Below are positions 27,347 through 36,989 of a stretch of 64,000 bases of DNA, one piece after another. A program made the position numbers and the translations under genes. The number at the start of each line of letters is the position of its first letter. Positions within the stretch are counted from its first letter, which is position 1. Under the pieces are notes generated by a model. That model was not told the DNA's origin, did no database searches, and saw only the letters and a list, made by a program, of their open reading frames with translations. The stretch is from JAAELZ01 sp965209105 (GTDB taxonomy: Bacteria; Pseudomonadota; Gammaproteobacteria; Arenicellales; Poriferihabitantaceae), in assembly GCA_965209105.1 (NCBI GenBank), contig CBDBQB010000020.1:1-64000 (forward strand). The letters are read 5' to 3'.

Positions 27347-28201
27347 ATGTTTAGTCGCATAGTCTTGTTTTCATTGACCAATATCGCGGTGCTCGCGGTG
27401 CTCAGTATTGTGATGCGAATTTTCGGTATTGATCAGGCGCTCGGCCAAAATACCTCCGGCTTGTTGGTGATGACAGCTATTTTCGGCATGGGCGGTGCAT
27501 TTATATCACTCGCGATGTCTAAAAGTTCAGCGAAACGCTCAACCGGCGCACAAGTGATTGAGCAGCCAAGCAATGCGCAAGAAAAATGGTTGTTTGATAC
27601 CGTAAAAGCGCAAGCTGAAAAAGCGGGAATCGGCATGCCAGAAGTCGCGATATATGATTCCCCCGACGTCAATGCCTTTGCCACCGGCATGAAGAAAAAT
27701 GATGCCTTGGTTGCCGTCAGCACTGGGCTACTCAACACGATGAAACGAAACGAAGCGGAAGCGGTACTGGCGCACGAAGTGAGCCACGTTGCCAACGGCG
27801 ACATGGTGACTTTGACCTTGATTCAAGGCGTGGTGAACACCTTTGTCATGTTTTTCGCGCGTATCATTGCAGGTGCTATCTCAGGCGGGCGAAATGGTCG
27901 TGGAGGCATGGCGTATTTTGGAACGGTTATTGTTGCCCAAATGGTGCTCGGCGTATTTGCGACGATGATCGTGTCGTGGTTTAGTCGATACCGAGAGTTT
28001 CGCGCGGATGCGGGTGCGGGCGAATTGTCAAATAAGGCCAATATGATTGCGGCCTTAGAGCGTTTGCAGTTAGCGCATGCTCCAGCAGACTTACCCGAGC
28101 AAATGGCTGCCTTCGGCATCGCTGGGGTGCCGAGCAAGTTCAGCCGTTTGTTCGCTTCTCATCCACCATTAGAAAAACGGATTGCCGCGCTAGCTGATTA
28201 A
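27347..28201 (+). CDS. htpX: HtpX membrane zinc metalloprotease
   Basis: The 284-residue protein has two N-terminal transmembrane helices, the HEVSH zinc motif near residues 144-148 followed by a hydrophobic stretch, and a third-ligand region (RYREFRADAGAGEL). Length is close to E. coli HtpX (293). It degrades misfolded inner-membrane proteins together with FtsH. A strong ribosome binding site (GGAGG) precedes the ATG. Confidence 0.96.
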   Translation: MFSRIVLFSLTNIAVLAVLSIVMRIFGIDQALGQNTSGLLVMTAIFGMGGAFISLAMSKSSAKRSTGAQVIEQPSNAQEKWLFDTVKAQAEKAGIGMPEVAIYDSPDVNAFATGMKKNDALVAVSTGLLNTMKRNEAEAVLAHEVSHVANGDMVTLTLIQGVVNTFVMFFARIIAGAISGGRNGRGGMAYFGTVIVAQMVLGVFATMIVSWFSRYREFRADAGAGELSNKANMIAALERLQLAHAPADLPEQMAAFGIAGVPSKFSRLFASHPPLEKRIAALAD

Positions 28202-28294
28202 TCTGAGCTTTATGTAAAGTTCATTTCTAGGCATTGATTCTGCTGCAAAGCTAGTCTACCCTTCGCGTCCCTTTTTCAAGGGAGCGATAAATGC

Positions 28295-28427
<133 letters not shown>

Positions 28428-28460
28428 TATAACGTGTGGACTTGGTTCTGACCGGTTTGA

Positions 28461-28550
28461 AAAAATCGTTGGGAACGATTTTTCACGAGCGATAGCGAGC
28501 CCAAAGGGGGAGACCCATGGACGGGTCGAATAATCCCCCCCTCTCCGCCA
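28461..28550 (+). repeat. tRNA-Ser 3'-end partial duplication with hairpin
   Basis: The last 19 bases of the tRNA gene (AAT, seven C, TCTCCGCCA; 28366-28384) recur exactly at 28532-28550, 166 bases downstream. The second copy is preceded by a degenerate T-arm-like segment (GGGTCGAATAATC) and, at 28461-28483, by a perfect 10-bp hairpin (AAAAATCGTT, GGG, AACGATTTTT). No 5' half of a tRNA is present. This could be an attachment-site scar of a lost element, a degraded second tRNA gene, or a tRNA-associated repeat element. Confidence 0.7.
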
Positions 28551-28563
28551 CTTTTTCATTGTT

Positions 28564-29454
28564 TCATCGCCCAAACATAAACCCAACTCCACTGACGACC
28601 AATACTGCGCCAATCCATGCACCTAAGGCGGGTCGTTGGCGCGTTTTCAGCCAGATGACTGGCAACATCATCACCGCTTGTGTTGAGGAAAGGATAGAGG
28701 CCACGCCGATATCACCAATCGAAAACGCATAAAGCAATAGCGACATGCCTACACCGATTGCAAGTACGCCGTTAAAGGTTGAAAGAAAACGTTGTTTAAT
28801 CGTAATAGTTTGTGGTGGTTCAATATTTCGAATGTAAACTATCGCAGTCAGAAATAGGGCTGATACGCCGATGCGCAATGTGGAAACTAATAAGGGATTT
28901 GCGCCTTCGTCGAGCACGGGCTTGATGATGATTGCGCCGAGTGATTGACCCAAAGCCGCAGCGAGCCCAAGACCCACGCCTATCAATAACTTACCTTCGG
29001 TGACTTCCCAGCGATGGATTTTCGCCTGAGAGACTTTAGGCCGCCCCCAGCGGATGGCGGCGACGACCCCAGCAAAAACCATGACCACGCCAAGCACGCC
29101 TTTTAGGCTTAAGCTTTCGCCGAGTACTGCGATGCCAAGAATGACGCTAATTGGCGCATTGCAGGCATAAAGAATTTGCGTGCGCCGCGGGCCAAGGCGT
29201 TGCATCGCGCTAAACAAAAAGGAATCGCCGATTGCGATACCAACAAACCCTGATAAAACAATGACGGCTAGGTCGGCAGAGTTAAAGTGTTCCCAGAGCC
29301 CTGCTATCGAGACAATCACCAACATGACAAAAAACACGCCAACGTTGCGTAGCCGATTAAAGGTAATTCCACCGAGTTGCTTGCTTAGATCGCCTGCAAG
29401 CAATGCGGAGAATGTCCATGCGAGAGCTGCGCCCAGCGCGGCTAGTTCATACAC
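28564..29454 (-). CDS. EamA/DMT family transporter
   Basis: The 296-residue protein has ten predicted transmembrane helices in two EamA halves (first starting LAALGAALAWTFSALLAGDL, second starting GKLLIGVGLGLAAALGQSLG). DMT members of this size export small metabolites such as amino acids or their derivatives; the substrate cannot be assigned. Its stop lies 14 bases past the duplicated tRNA-Ser end and it is transcribed towards it. Confidence 0.88.
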   Translation of the reverse strand: MYELAALGAALAWTFSALLAGDLSKQLGGITFNRLRNVGVFFVMLVIVSIAGLWEHFNSADLAVIVLSGFVGIAIGDSFLFSAMQRLGPRRTQILYACNAPISVILGIAVLGESLSLKGVLGVVMVFAGVVAAIRWGRPKVSQAKIHRWEVTEGKLLIGVGLGLAAALGQSLGAIIIKPVLDEGANPLLVSTLRIGVSALFLTAIVYIRNIEPPQTITIKQRFLSTFNGVLAIGVGMSLLLYAFSIGDIGVASILSSTQAVMMLPVIWLKTRQRPALGAWIGAVLVVSGVGFMFGR

Positions 29455-29797
29455 GATGGCCGTTGACGGTGTTTGTGAAGGATGCCTTATTAAAACATAA
29501 AAATTTAACTAGAGATAATCAGCGCGCTAATCTATATGTGATTTTAAAGAATGGATCGCCGCGTCGCTATGCTCCTCGCGATGACGTCGATTGTGCGATT
29601 AAGAAGGATGAAGGTGGGGTTATTGTGATGATGAAAATACTGTCATTGCGGTATCTAAGCCAATTGTATTAAGCTCTTTCATGGTCTTCTTCCTCTCTTA
29701 TGCGTGTTAGGTTTAGTCTCTCCATCATGGCACTTTAGATGCCGATAAAAAAGAGGGAGGAGACCATTACATCGAGCGCAGCGCGGTGATCTAGTTT
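29455..29797. other. 343-bp intergenic stretch with one dispersed repeat
   Basis: No gene is supported between the DMT transporter and ybiT. The stretch holds copy A of the dispersed repeat described at 29552-29587 and otherwise shows no clear hairpin terminator or promoter. Confidence 0.5.
29552..29587 (-). repeat. dispersed intergenic repeat, copy A
   Basis: On the minus strand this 36-bp segment contains GCGAGGAGCATAGCGACGCG followed by GCGATCCA. The same sequence, with few changes, recurs at 60791-60823 and 61284-61320. It belongs to the kind of short GAGGAGCAAAGCGACGCGGCAATCC repeat scattered between genes in many proteobacterial genomes. Confidence 0.75.
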
Positions 29798-31387
29798 TTA
29801 TGCTTGGCTCGCCAAATAAGATTCGTAATCTCCCATGAAATGATTGATCCCCTCGGGCTTCATATCTAAAACTTGTGTGGCGAGCGACGAGACAAACTGC
29901 CTGTCATGGCTAACAAAAATCAAAGTGCCGGGGAAGTTCTCCAGCGCCATATTGAGTGATTCGATGGATTCCATATCAAGGTGATTGGTGGGTTCGTCCA
30001 TCAATAAAATATTGTGTTTTTGCAGCATAAGGCGACCAAAAATCATACGGCCTTGTTCTCCACCCGATAAGACCCCGACTTTTTTGATGATGTCGTCTTT
30101 GGAAAATAGCATACGCCCCAATGCGCTGCGCACGACTTGTTCATCATCGCCTGCTTGGGTATGTTCTGACATCCAATCGAATACCGTGATGTCGCGTTCA
30201 AACTCGGCGGCGTGATCTTGTGCGTAATAGCCGATATGCGCGTTTTCAGACCATTTCATTTTTCCATCTCTCGGTGCAAGCTTACCCGACAAGGTTTCGA
30301 GTAGGGTTGTTTTACCCACACCGTTGGGGCCGATGATGGCGATGCGTTGGCCAACTTCTAACATTAAATTTAAATCAGTAAACAGCGATGGTTCATCGCC
30401 GTAACCTTGCGTCATATCTTTAATTTCTAGCGCTTGGCGATGCAGTTTCTTGTCTTGTTCAAAGCGAATATAGGGATTAACACGACTCGAGGCTTTGACT
30501 TCCTCTAGCTGAATTTTGTCGATTTTCCGCGCGCGCGAGGTGGCCTGCCGCGCTTTGGAGGCATTGGCAGAGAAGCGTGCGACGAAGGCTTTCAATTCTT
30601 TAATCTGTGATTCTTTCTTGGCGTTATTCGATAACATACTTGCGCGTGCTTGGGTTGCTGCAAGCATATATTCGTCGTAATTGCCGGGGAACAGGGTGAG
30701 TGAGCCGTAATCTAAATCGGCCATATGCGTACACACGCTATTTAGAAAGTGCCGATCATGCGAGATGATGATCATGGTGCTTTTACGTTGGTTAAGAATG
30801 CCTTCCAACCAGCGTATGGTGTTGATGTCTAAGTTATTAGTCGGCTCGTCGAGCAGTAGAATATCTGGATCCGAAAAAAGGGCTTGGGCGAGCAAGACGC
30901 GTAATTTAAGGCCGGGCGCGATTTCGCTCATCAAGCCAAAATGCGCGGCTTCATCTATCTCTAACCCAAGTAATAATTCGCCCGCGCGTGCTTCGGCGGT
31001 GTAACCATCCATCTCGCCGAATTCTATTTCTAGATCAGCGACCTTCATACCTTCTTCTTCGCTCATCTCAGGCAGAGAATAAATGCGATCGCGCTCCGCT
31101 TTTACTTCCCACAAGCGCTCATTGCCCATGATCACAGCATCGATGACTTTATGCGCCTCATAAGCAAACTGATCTTGGCGCAGTTTACCTAAACGCTCAT
31201 TCTCGCTTAGGGTGACATTGCCTGAGGACGGCTCAAGGTCGCCGCCTAATATTTTAATCAGGGTTGATTTTCCCGAGCCGTTGGCACCAATCAAACCATA
31301 GCGCATGCCTTCGTTAAATTTGACTGAGATGTCTTCAAACAATGGCTTGGGGCCGAACTGAATGGTGATGTTAGCGGTGGAAAACAC
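29798..31387 (-). CDS. ybiT: ABC-F family ATPase, YbiT type
   Basis: The 529-residue protein has two ABC ATPase domains and no membrane segments. Walker A motifs are GANGSGKST and GPNGVGKTT, and the second signature is LSGGEQGRMIFG. Length and sequence (LGKLRQDQFAYEAHKVIDAV, EFGEMDGYTAEARAGELLLG) closely follow E. coli YbiT (530 residues), one of the ABC-F proteins that act on the ribosome to relieve stalling. A charged linker with RQATSRARKIDKI joins the halves. Start is a GTG. Confidence 0.93.
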   Translation of the reverse strand: MFSTANITIQFGPKPLFEDISVKFNEGMRYGLIGANGSGKSTLIKILGGDLEPSSGNVTLSENERLGKLRQDQFAYEAHKVIDAVIMGNERLWEVKAERDRIYSLPEMSEEEGMKVADLEIEFGEMDGYTAEARAGELLLGLEIDEAAHFGLMSEIAPGLKLRVLLAQALFSDPDILLLDEPTNNLDINTIRWLEGILNQRKSTMIIISHDRHFLNSVCTHMADLDYGSLTLFPGNYDEYMLAATQARASMLSNNAKKESQIKELKAFVARFSANASKARQATSRARKIDKIQLEEVKASSRVNPYIRFEQDKKLHRQALEIKDMTQGYGDEPSLFTDLNLMLEVGQRIAIIGPNGVGKTTLLETLSGKLAPRDGKMKWSENAHIGYYAQDHAAEFERDITVFDWMSEHTQAGDDEQVVRSALGRMLFSKDDIIKKVGVLSGGEQGRMIFGRLMLQKHNILLMDEPTNHLDMESIESLNMALENFPGTLIFVSHDRQFVSSLATQVLDMKPEGINHFMGDYESYLASQA

Positions 31388-31523
31388 GGCGTATGTAGGG
31401 CTTAAAATAAAGGGCGTGGATTATGGCATAAACCAAGTGATCGTAGCGTCTTGCTGGTGGAGAATATGGCGTTATTTGGTGATAGAATGGCTGGACTAAT
31501 TTGTACTTACAATGAGGGATTCA

Positions 31524-32864
31524 ATGAAGAATTTTAATCAATATTTATTTATGGGATTGTCAAGCATGTTTGCACTTAATACGGTGCAAGCAAATACGTT
31601 CAGTGAAGTAAATACGTATGGTGACTCGCAATTTCAGGCTAACACTGCTGATGCGGCTGCCTTTAATGCCCCGTCAACAATTCAGCACATCAGCGCGAAT
31701 CAGAACAGGCGACTATTGATGACGGAAGGCTTATCATTAGATAGCTATTTACCAACAATGCGTTTCGATCAGGGAGTTTCGATACACGGCTTCACGCGCT
31801 TGAATAGTCAGGAACAACAACTTGGTTTAGGCTTGCAATTTGGCGACAGCCACCTGAACATTATGACGGGGAAAGGAATTGGATTTAGCCGATTAGCGAA
31901 TCAATATGCTTCGCTTGATCCCTATTACTTCCATGGTGGGACGCACGCGGAGTTTAAATTCAATGCCATTGAATTGGCGCATCAAATTGGCACTAATGCT
32001 GCACTTCAATTCGGCAAGGCTATCGTTAAAGCGGACAACTTGGAAGATCGTAATACGCAGTATATTGGTGGTCAATATAAAGGCGCCCACGCACATATTA
32101 TGCAAATCGAGCGCGGCGGGGCGTCGGCGGGGCAGGCACTTAGTTTGGGTTTTGATACCATGCGTGGAGGACTCAATTGGTCTGCGCTTAGACATGCCGC
32201 AGGGGGTGAGATTCAAACCTTGTCTTATGCTTATCAGCCCAATGCGCGAATTCAGTATCATATTGAAGCATCCAGCCAACACAATCCACTGATCGAGCAA
32301 ACCGAACAATCCAGAATTATGATTGGATTCAGCCGTGCGTTGGGTGGTGCGTATCGCATGGGTGCGGAGCAGAGCGAAGCTGAAGCTAAGCCTGCTAGAA
32401 GTCGATACGTAGTCCTCGGGGGTATTGCAGTGGGTGCTGCGGTGGCACTCAGTTCAGGTTCAGATGGTCAAGATTCAAACTTTCGGGTGGCGGATCAACA
32501 CGCCGCCGCACGACAAGTATTGAACCAAATCAACCCGACTTCAGTGCGACAAAACCGCGAATATGGAGGATGGATATATCGCACGCCCGATAATCGTTAT
32601 ACATCTACCACGCCTATAAAGGGCGAGATTGCGAGTATTAACTTGCCCTTGACCTTGATTCCAGCAGGCGGGCAGGCGCTTGCTTCGTATCATACGCACG
32701 GAGGCAATGATCCGGCTTATGTTAATGAGCAATTTTCACCGACGGATATTGCTTCTGATCAATTTACAAAAGTCGATGGTTATCTTGGCACGCCAGCAGG
32801 ATCAATGCTCTGGCACAATCACCGTACGAGCCGAGTCATGAACCTCGGCAGAATTGCAAACTAA
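31524..32864 (+). CDS. secreted protein with C-terminal JAMM-like DUF4329 domain
   Basis: The 446-residue protein has a signal peptide (MKNFNQYLFMGLSSMFALNT, cleaved near VQA) and a beta-rich N-terminal two-thirds with alternating patterns resembling an outer-membrane barrel or autotransporter-like domain. A short hydrophobic Gly/Ala stretch (VLGGIAVGAAVALSSG) near residue 300 precedes the C-terminal domain. This domain matches the DUF4329 pattern and keeps a JAMM metalloprotease set: Glu368, His390 and His392 (YHTHGG), and Ser405/Asp408 (FSPTDIASD). DUF4329 is found at the C-end of polymorphic toxins, so an effector or peptidase role is likely. ATG at 31524 has GAGGGA upstream. The next gene starts on the last base of its stop. 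Confidence 0.75.
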   Translation: MKNFNQYLFMGLSSMFALNTVQANTFSEVNTYGDSQFQANTADAAAFNAPSTIQHISANQNRRLLMTEGLSLDSYLPTMRFDQGVSIHGFTRLNSQEQQLGLGLQFGDSHLNIMTGKGIGFSRLANQYASLDPYYFHGGTHAEFKFNAIELAHQIGTNAALQFGKAIVKADNLEDRNTQYIGGQYKGAHAHIMQIERGGASAGQALSLGFDTMRGGLNWSALRHAAGGEIQTLSYAYQPNARIQYHIEASSQHNPLIEQTEQSRIMIGFSRALGGAYRMGAEQSEAEAKPARSRYVVLGGIAVGAAVALSSGSDGQDSNFRVADQHAAARQVLNQINPTSVRQNREYGGWIYRTPDNRYTSTTPIKGEIASINLPLTLIPAGGQALASYHTHGGNDPAYVNEQFSPTDIASDQFTKVDGYLGTPAGSMLWHNHRTSRVMNLGRIAN

Positions 32865-33334
32865 TGCGGCGTTATTGTCAAAGTGTCGCGTTGGCACTGT
32901 GTTTTAGCCTTTTTCCAATGTTTGCATATGCGGTTGATGATCCAACGAAACGCGCGATCCAGTATATTAATTCCTTACAGGATGATTGCGTCGTTGGTGA
33001 TGCTTATCGTTGCGAGCCGGTATCAGAATCTACGATTAAGCTCAATCAGCAGACAATGGTACCTGCCAAATACCTCGGCGCGTGGCCGGCCGTTTACGTC
33101 GATTTTAAATCGATAGAATTGCTCAGCGAGGCGCAGAAAGATTTTAAACATTACAAAATTGGCTTTGCAGAAGACGGCGACGACTTTCTCGTCATCTTTC
33201 GCGCCCTGTTATTGCCAGAAATTGATGATGCCGGTGACATAACAGGCTTACTTCGCACCACGTTTGGTCAGTCGATGCGCTATCGTGTGAATAAGCAGAC
33301 ATTACAAATCGTCGAGCGCAAGCTTTATCGTTAG
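32864..33334 (+). CDS. small secreted protein coupled to the DUF4329 gene
   Basis: The 156-residue protein has a clear signal peptide (ALALCFSLFPMFAYA, cleaved near residue 23) and a mature alpha/beta domain of about 130 residues with two cysteines close together (DDCVVGDAYRCEPV). The start overlaps the stop of the DUF4329 gene by one base (TAATG), so the two are co-expressed. No family was recognised. By position it could be a periplasmic cofactor, a lysozyme-inhibitor-like binder or an immunity protein for its partner; that is inference. Confidence 0.7.
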   Translation: MRRYCQSVALALCFSLFPMFAYAVDDPTKRAIQYINSLQDDCVVGDAYRCEPVSESTIKLNQQTMVPAKYLGAWPAVYVDFKSIELLSEAQKDFKHYKIGFAEDGDDFLVIFRALLLPEIDDAGDITGLLRTTFGQSMRYRVNKQTLQIVERKLYR

Positions 33335-33338
33335 TTCT

Positions 33339-34184
33339 CTAATAGTCCGACAATATCGCAACCAATAAATACCCATCTTCCCAATGAAGAGGGTGCTTTC
33401 TAGGCACGGTGTAGGTCGTTGCCTTGCCGTGCAATGCTGGAACGTTATTTAAATCTTGGCTATCGGCGCTGCTGAGCCAATCTTTATCGACTCCGCGCCG
33501 ATCTTCTCGTACCACAGAGATGTATTCGATGTCTGGATGTTTCTGATGATTGAGCCAATGCAATACAGTGGGGTTACGTTCGCTGGGCGGGGTGAAGTCA
33601 TGCACCAGATCGCGGGAACGCCTGACCGTGTTATACAGCTTTCCACCGAACATATTGCGCACCGCATCTAATGGTGCAAAGGTAGAATCGGTTAAATTCA
33701 GCGCATCGCGCGCGCGCTTTGTGCCGAGATTAGGGGCAGCGATACTCACCAAACGCACCACGGCGGGATCATAATGCTCGACTAACCATAACCTGGACAC
33801 TAGGGCGCCCGCTGAATGCCCGATCAAGCTAATCTCCTCGTTTGGTCTAAGCTTAAAAATCATATTCATCGCGACATCCAAATAATCTGCCTGAATATCA
33901 ATGGGGCGCATCCATGGCATATCGACGACATATACGATGTTTTCTACCGCCCGATTCGGGTCGCGTGAGCGATCGAGATACAAAGTTGAGGTGTCTGGAA
34001 CGATAATTCCGCCGCGTTGCCACCCCGAGCGTTCGAGTTGCTCATTAATACGGCTGTTCTCCCATGACGCGGGAGAACCCATATAACCATGTACTAGCAC
34101 CAAGACATCGGCAGCGCATATTCCACTGAAAAATAGAAATGCCAGCGCGACGGCGCTGCGATACAGCGTTCGGATGGATAACAT
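33339..34184 (-). CDS. secreted lipase/esterase, alpha/beta hydrolase
   Basis: The 281-residue protein has a signal peptide (MLSIRTLYRSAVALAFLFFS) and an alpha/beta hydrolase fold: oxyanion HGYMGSPASWEN right after the cleavage site, nucleophile elbow GHSAGALVS, and a late His (RKHPLHWEDGYLL). This resembles secreted bacterial lipases related to the triacylglycerol lipase/PGAP1-like group. ATG at 34184 is chosen because it begins the signal peptide; a frame 12 codons longer is open. It is convergent with the small secreted gene, four bases apart. Confidence 0.82.
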   Translation of the reverse strand: MLSIRTLYRSAVALAFLFFSGICAADVLVLVHGYMGSPASWENSRINEQLERSGWQRGGIIVPDTSTLYLDRSRDPNRAVENIVYVVDMPWMRPIDIQADYLDVAMNMIFKLRPNEEISLIGHSAGALVSRLWLVEHYDPAVVRLVSIAAPNLGTKRARDALNLTDSTFAPLDAVRNMFGGKLYNTVRRSRDLVHDFTPPSERNPTVLHWLNHQKHPDIEYISVVREDRRGVDKDWLSSADSQDLNNVPALHGKATTYTVPRKHPLHWEDGYLLVAILSDY

Positions 34185-34374
34185 AGGAATACTTATTTTT
34201 AGATAAATCGTGCGAAGCAAAATAGTGTAACCGATTGTCGTTGTCCACTACAGGTTGGGTATATTTATTGCACTATAGGGTACAAATATCGTTGTTCGAC
34301 TTCGGCAATTTGGGTATCCTACGCGGTCTTTCATTTACTGTCTGAAAAGCCTAGTGATACACTGGGTTAAATCA

Positions 34375-35470
34375 ATGGAATCAAACGAAATACAAGCTTC
34401 CCTGGCCGATGCAAGTGAGCGATTAATAACGCTCAGGGGGTATCTTTGACTACGATACCAAGCAGGAAAGATTAGAGGAAATCAATTTGCGTTTGGAAGA
34501 TTCGAGTGTGTGGGATAAACCGGAGGAAGCGCAAGCGCTAGGGCGCGAGAAAGCTGAACTCGAATCGATTGTTGGCCGTATTGATGAATTAAGCGTTGCG
34601 GCGACGGATTCATTAGAACTATTGGAACTCGCGCAGCTCGAATCTGATCAAGAGACGTTGCTGCAAATTTCGCAAGATTGTAAAGAGATTGTGATTGGCG
34701 TTGAAGCGCTTGAGTTTCGGCGTATGTTCTCGGGTGAGGCCGACGCCAATAATGCGTTTTTGGATATCCAATCGGGTTCAGGCGGAACAGAAGCCCAAGA
34801 TTGGGCCGAAATGTTGTTGCGAATGTATTTACGTTGGGGCGAGGCGCAGGGCTACTCGGTAGAGTTGATTGAAAAATCGCCGGGCGATGTGGCGGGGATA
34901 AAGAGCGCAACCATAAAATTCTCGGGCGACTATGCCTATGGTTATTTGCGGACTGAGCTCGGGGTTCATCGCTTGGTACGGAAAAGCCCCTTTGATTCGG
35001 GCAATCGTCGCCATACATCGTTTGCTGGGGTGTATGTGTATCCTGAAATTGATGATCGATTTGAAGTCGAAGTGAATCCAGCTGATTTGCGAATAGATAC
35101 CTATCGTGCCAGTGGTGCGGGTGGGCAGCACGTAAATAAAACTGAATCAGCGATCAGAATTACCCACCAACCCAGCGGAATTGTGGTTCAATGCCAAAAT
35201 GATCGCTCCCAGCACCGCAATCGGGATGCTGCCATGGCGATGTTGAAAGCCCGCTTATACGAACGCGAGATGCAAAGTCGGCGCGATGACCAGCAAGTCA
35301 CTGAAGATGAAAAATCTGACATCGGCTGGGGCAGTCAAATTAGATCTTATGTGTTGGATCAGTCGCGTATTAAAGATTTAAGAACCGGTGTCGAGACCGG
35401 CAATACTCAAGCTGTTCTCGACGGCAGTTTAAACCAATTTATCGAAGCCAGTCTCAAAGCTGGTTTGTAA
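34375..35470 (+). CDS. prfB: peptide chain release factor 2 with programmed +1 frameshift
   Basis: RF2 reads UAA and UGA. The gene starts at ATG 34375 and meets an in-frame TGA at codon 25 (34447-34449) in the context AGG GGG TAT CTT TGA C, the classical autoregulatory shift site with an internal Shine-Dalgarno (AGGGGG). Slipping +1 on CTT continues in the frame that runs to 35470, giving 364 residues (E. coli 365). The SPF codon-recognition tripeptide (KSPFDSGNRR) and the GGQ motif (GAGGQHVNKTE) are present. lysS follows at 20 bases, the usual gammaproteobacterial order. Confidence 0.97.
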
Positions 35471-35490
35471 CTTTATTAGATTAAGTGACC

Positions 35491-36978
35491 ATGACCACCC
35501 CCGAAGAAAACGATCAATTCGCGCAGCGATTAGCCAAGCTCGATAAAATTAAAGCGGTGCGAAATGCCTACCCCAATGATTTTGATCGCAAAGACTTTTT
35601 AGGTGATTTAAGCGAGCAGTACGCCGAGCAGTCAAAAGAAGTGTTGGCCGAATCAGCTGTTGAGGTACAAGTCGCAGGTCGAATCATGACGCGACGCGTG
35701 ATGGGCAAAGCAAGCTTTGTGACAATCCAAGACATGACGGGGCGTATACAACTATTTTTACAACGAGACGCCTTGGGTGAGGCGCCTTACGCCGAATTTA
35801 AAACCTATGATATTGGTGATATTGTTGGCGTATCGGGCAGCTTATTTAAAACTAAAACTGACGAGCTTTCGGTTCGGGTGGCCTCTTTACGCTTACTAAC
35901 AAAATCGTTGCGCCCCTTGCCGGAGAAGTTTCACGGCTTAACCGATGCTGAAACGCGTTATCGACAGCGCTACCTTGATTTAATGATGAACCAAGCGACG
36001 CGTGATATCTTCCAAAAGCGCGCGGCGGCCATTCAATACATTCGTAATTACCTGCTTGAGCAGCGGTTTTTAGAAGTTGAAACCCCGATGATGCACCCAA
36101 TTCCTGGGGGCGCGGTGGCAAGGCCATTTGAAACCCATCACAATGCGCTGGATATGCCGCTGTATTTGCGCATAGCGCCGGAACTATATTTAAAACGCTT
36201 AGTGGTCGGCGGCTACGAGCGGGTGTTTGAGATCAACCGAAATTTTCGAAATGAAGGCGTGAGCACACGGCATAATCCAGAGTTCACCATGCTCGAATTT
36301 TACCAAGCCTATGCTAACTTCGAAGATTTAATGGATCTTACCGAATCGATGCTACGCGGATTAATGATAGACGTGACGGGCAGCGCAAAAATAGATTATC
36401 AAGGCGACACATTGGATTTCGAAGCGCCCTTCACGCGCATGACCATGGTGGAGTCTATCCTGCACTTTAATCCTGATCTTGGCCTTAGCGACGTGGATAA
36501 TTTAGACGCTGCCAGCGCCGTGGCGAAGCAAATGAAAATTGAAGTTAAGCCATCGTTTGGCTTGGGTAAAGTACAAACAGAAATCTTTGAAAAAACAGTG
36601 GAGCATCGTTTGATGAATCCAACATTTATCACTGAGTATCCGGTTGAAGTTTCGCCATTGTCACGGCGCAATGATGATCGCCCAGAGATCAGTGATCGTT
36701 TTGAATTTTTTGCTGCGGGGCGCGAGCTGGCGAATGGATTTTCAGAGTTAAATGATCCGATCGATCAAGCCGAACGTTTTGCTGCACAAGTCGCTGAAAA
36801 GGAAGCTGGGGATGATGAGGCCATGCATTTCGATGCGGATTATATTCGCGCATTAGAGTATGGCTTGCCGCCCACGGCGGGCGAAGGAATTGGCATTGAT
36901 CGTTTAGTGATGCTGCTGACAGATAGCGCGTCGATACGTGAAGTATTGCTGTTTCCACTGATGCGAGCTGAAGTGTAG
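35491..36978 (+). CDS. lysS: lysyl-tRNA synthetase, class II
   Basis: The 495-residue enzyme charges tRNA-Lys. An OB-fold anticodon-binding domain (VAGRIMTRRVMGKASFVTIQ) is followed by the class II core with motif 2 (NRNFRNEGVSTRHNPEFTML) and motif 3 (GEGIGIDRLVMLLTD). ATG at 35491 is preferred; a GTG two codons upstream is also in frame. It lies in one transcription unit with prfB and is followed after 11 bases by the lipoprotein-release permease gene. Confidence 0.97.
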   Translation: MTTPEENDQFAQRLAKLDKIKAVRNAYPNDFDRKDFLGDLSEQYAEQSKEVLAESAVEVQVAGRIMTRRVMGKASFVTIQDMTGRIQLFLQRDALGEAPYAEFKTYDIGDIVGVSGSLFKTKTDELSVRVASLRLLTKSLRPLPEKFHGLTDAETRYRQRYLDLMMNQATRDIFQKRAAAIQYIRNYLLEQRFLEVETPMMHPIPGGAVARPFETHHNALDMPLYLRIAPELYLKRLVVGGYERVFEINRNFRNEGVSTRHNPEFTMLEFYQAYANFEDLMDLTESMLRGLMIDVTGSAKIDYQGDTLDFEAPFTRMTMVESILHFNPDLGLSDVDNLDAASAVAKQMKIEVKPSFGLGKVQTEIFEKTVEHRLMNPTFITEYPVEVSPLSRRNDDRPEISDRFEFFAAGRELANGFSELNDPIDQAERFAAQVAEKEAGDDEAMHFDADYIRALEYGLPPTAGEGIGIDRLVMLLTDSASIREVLLFPLMRAEV

Positions 36979-36989
36979 GGGTTTCTGGC

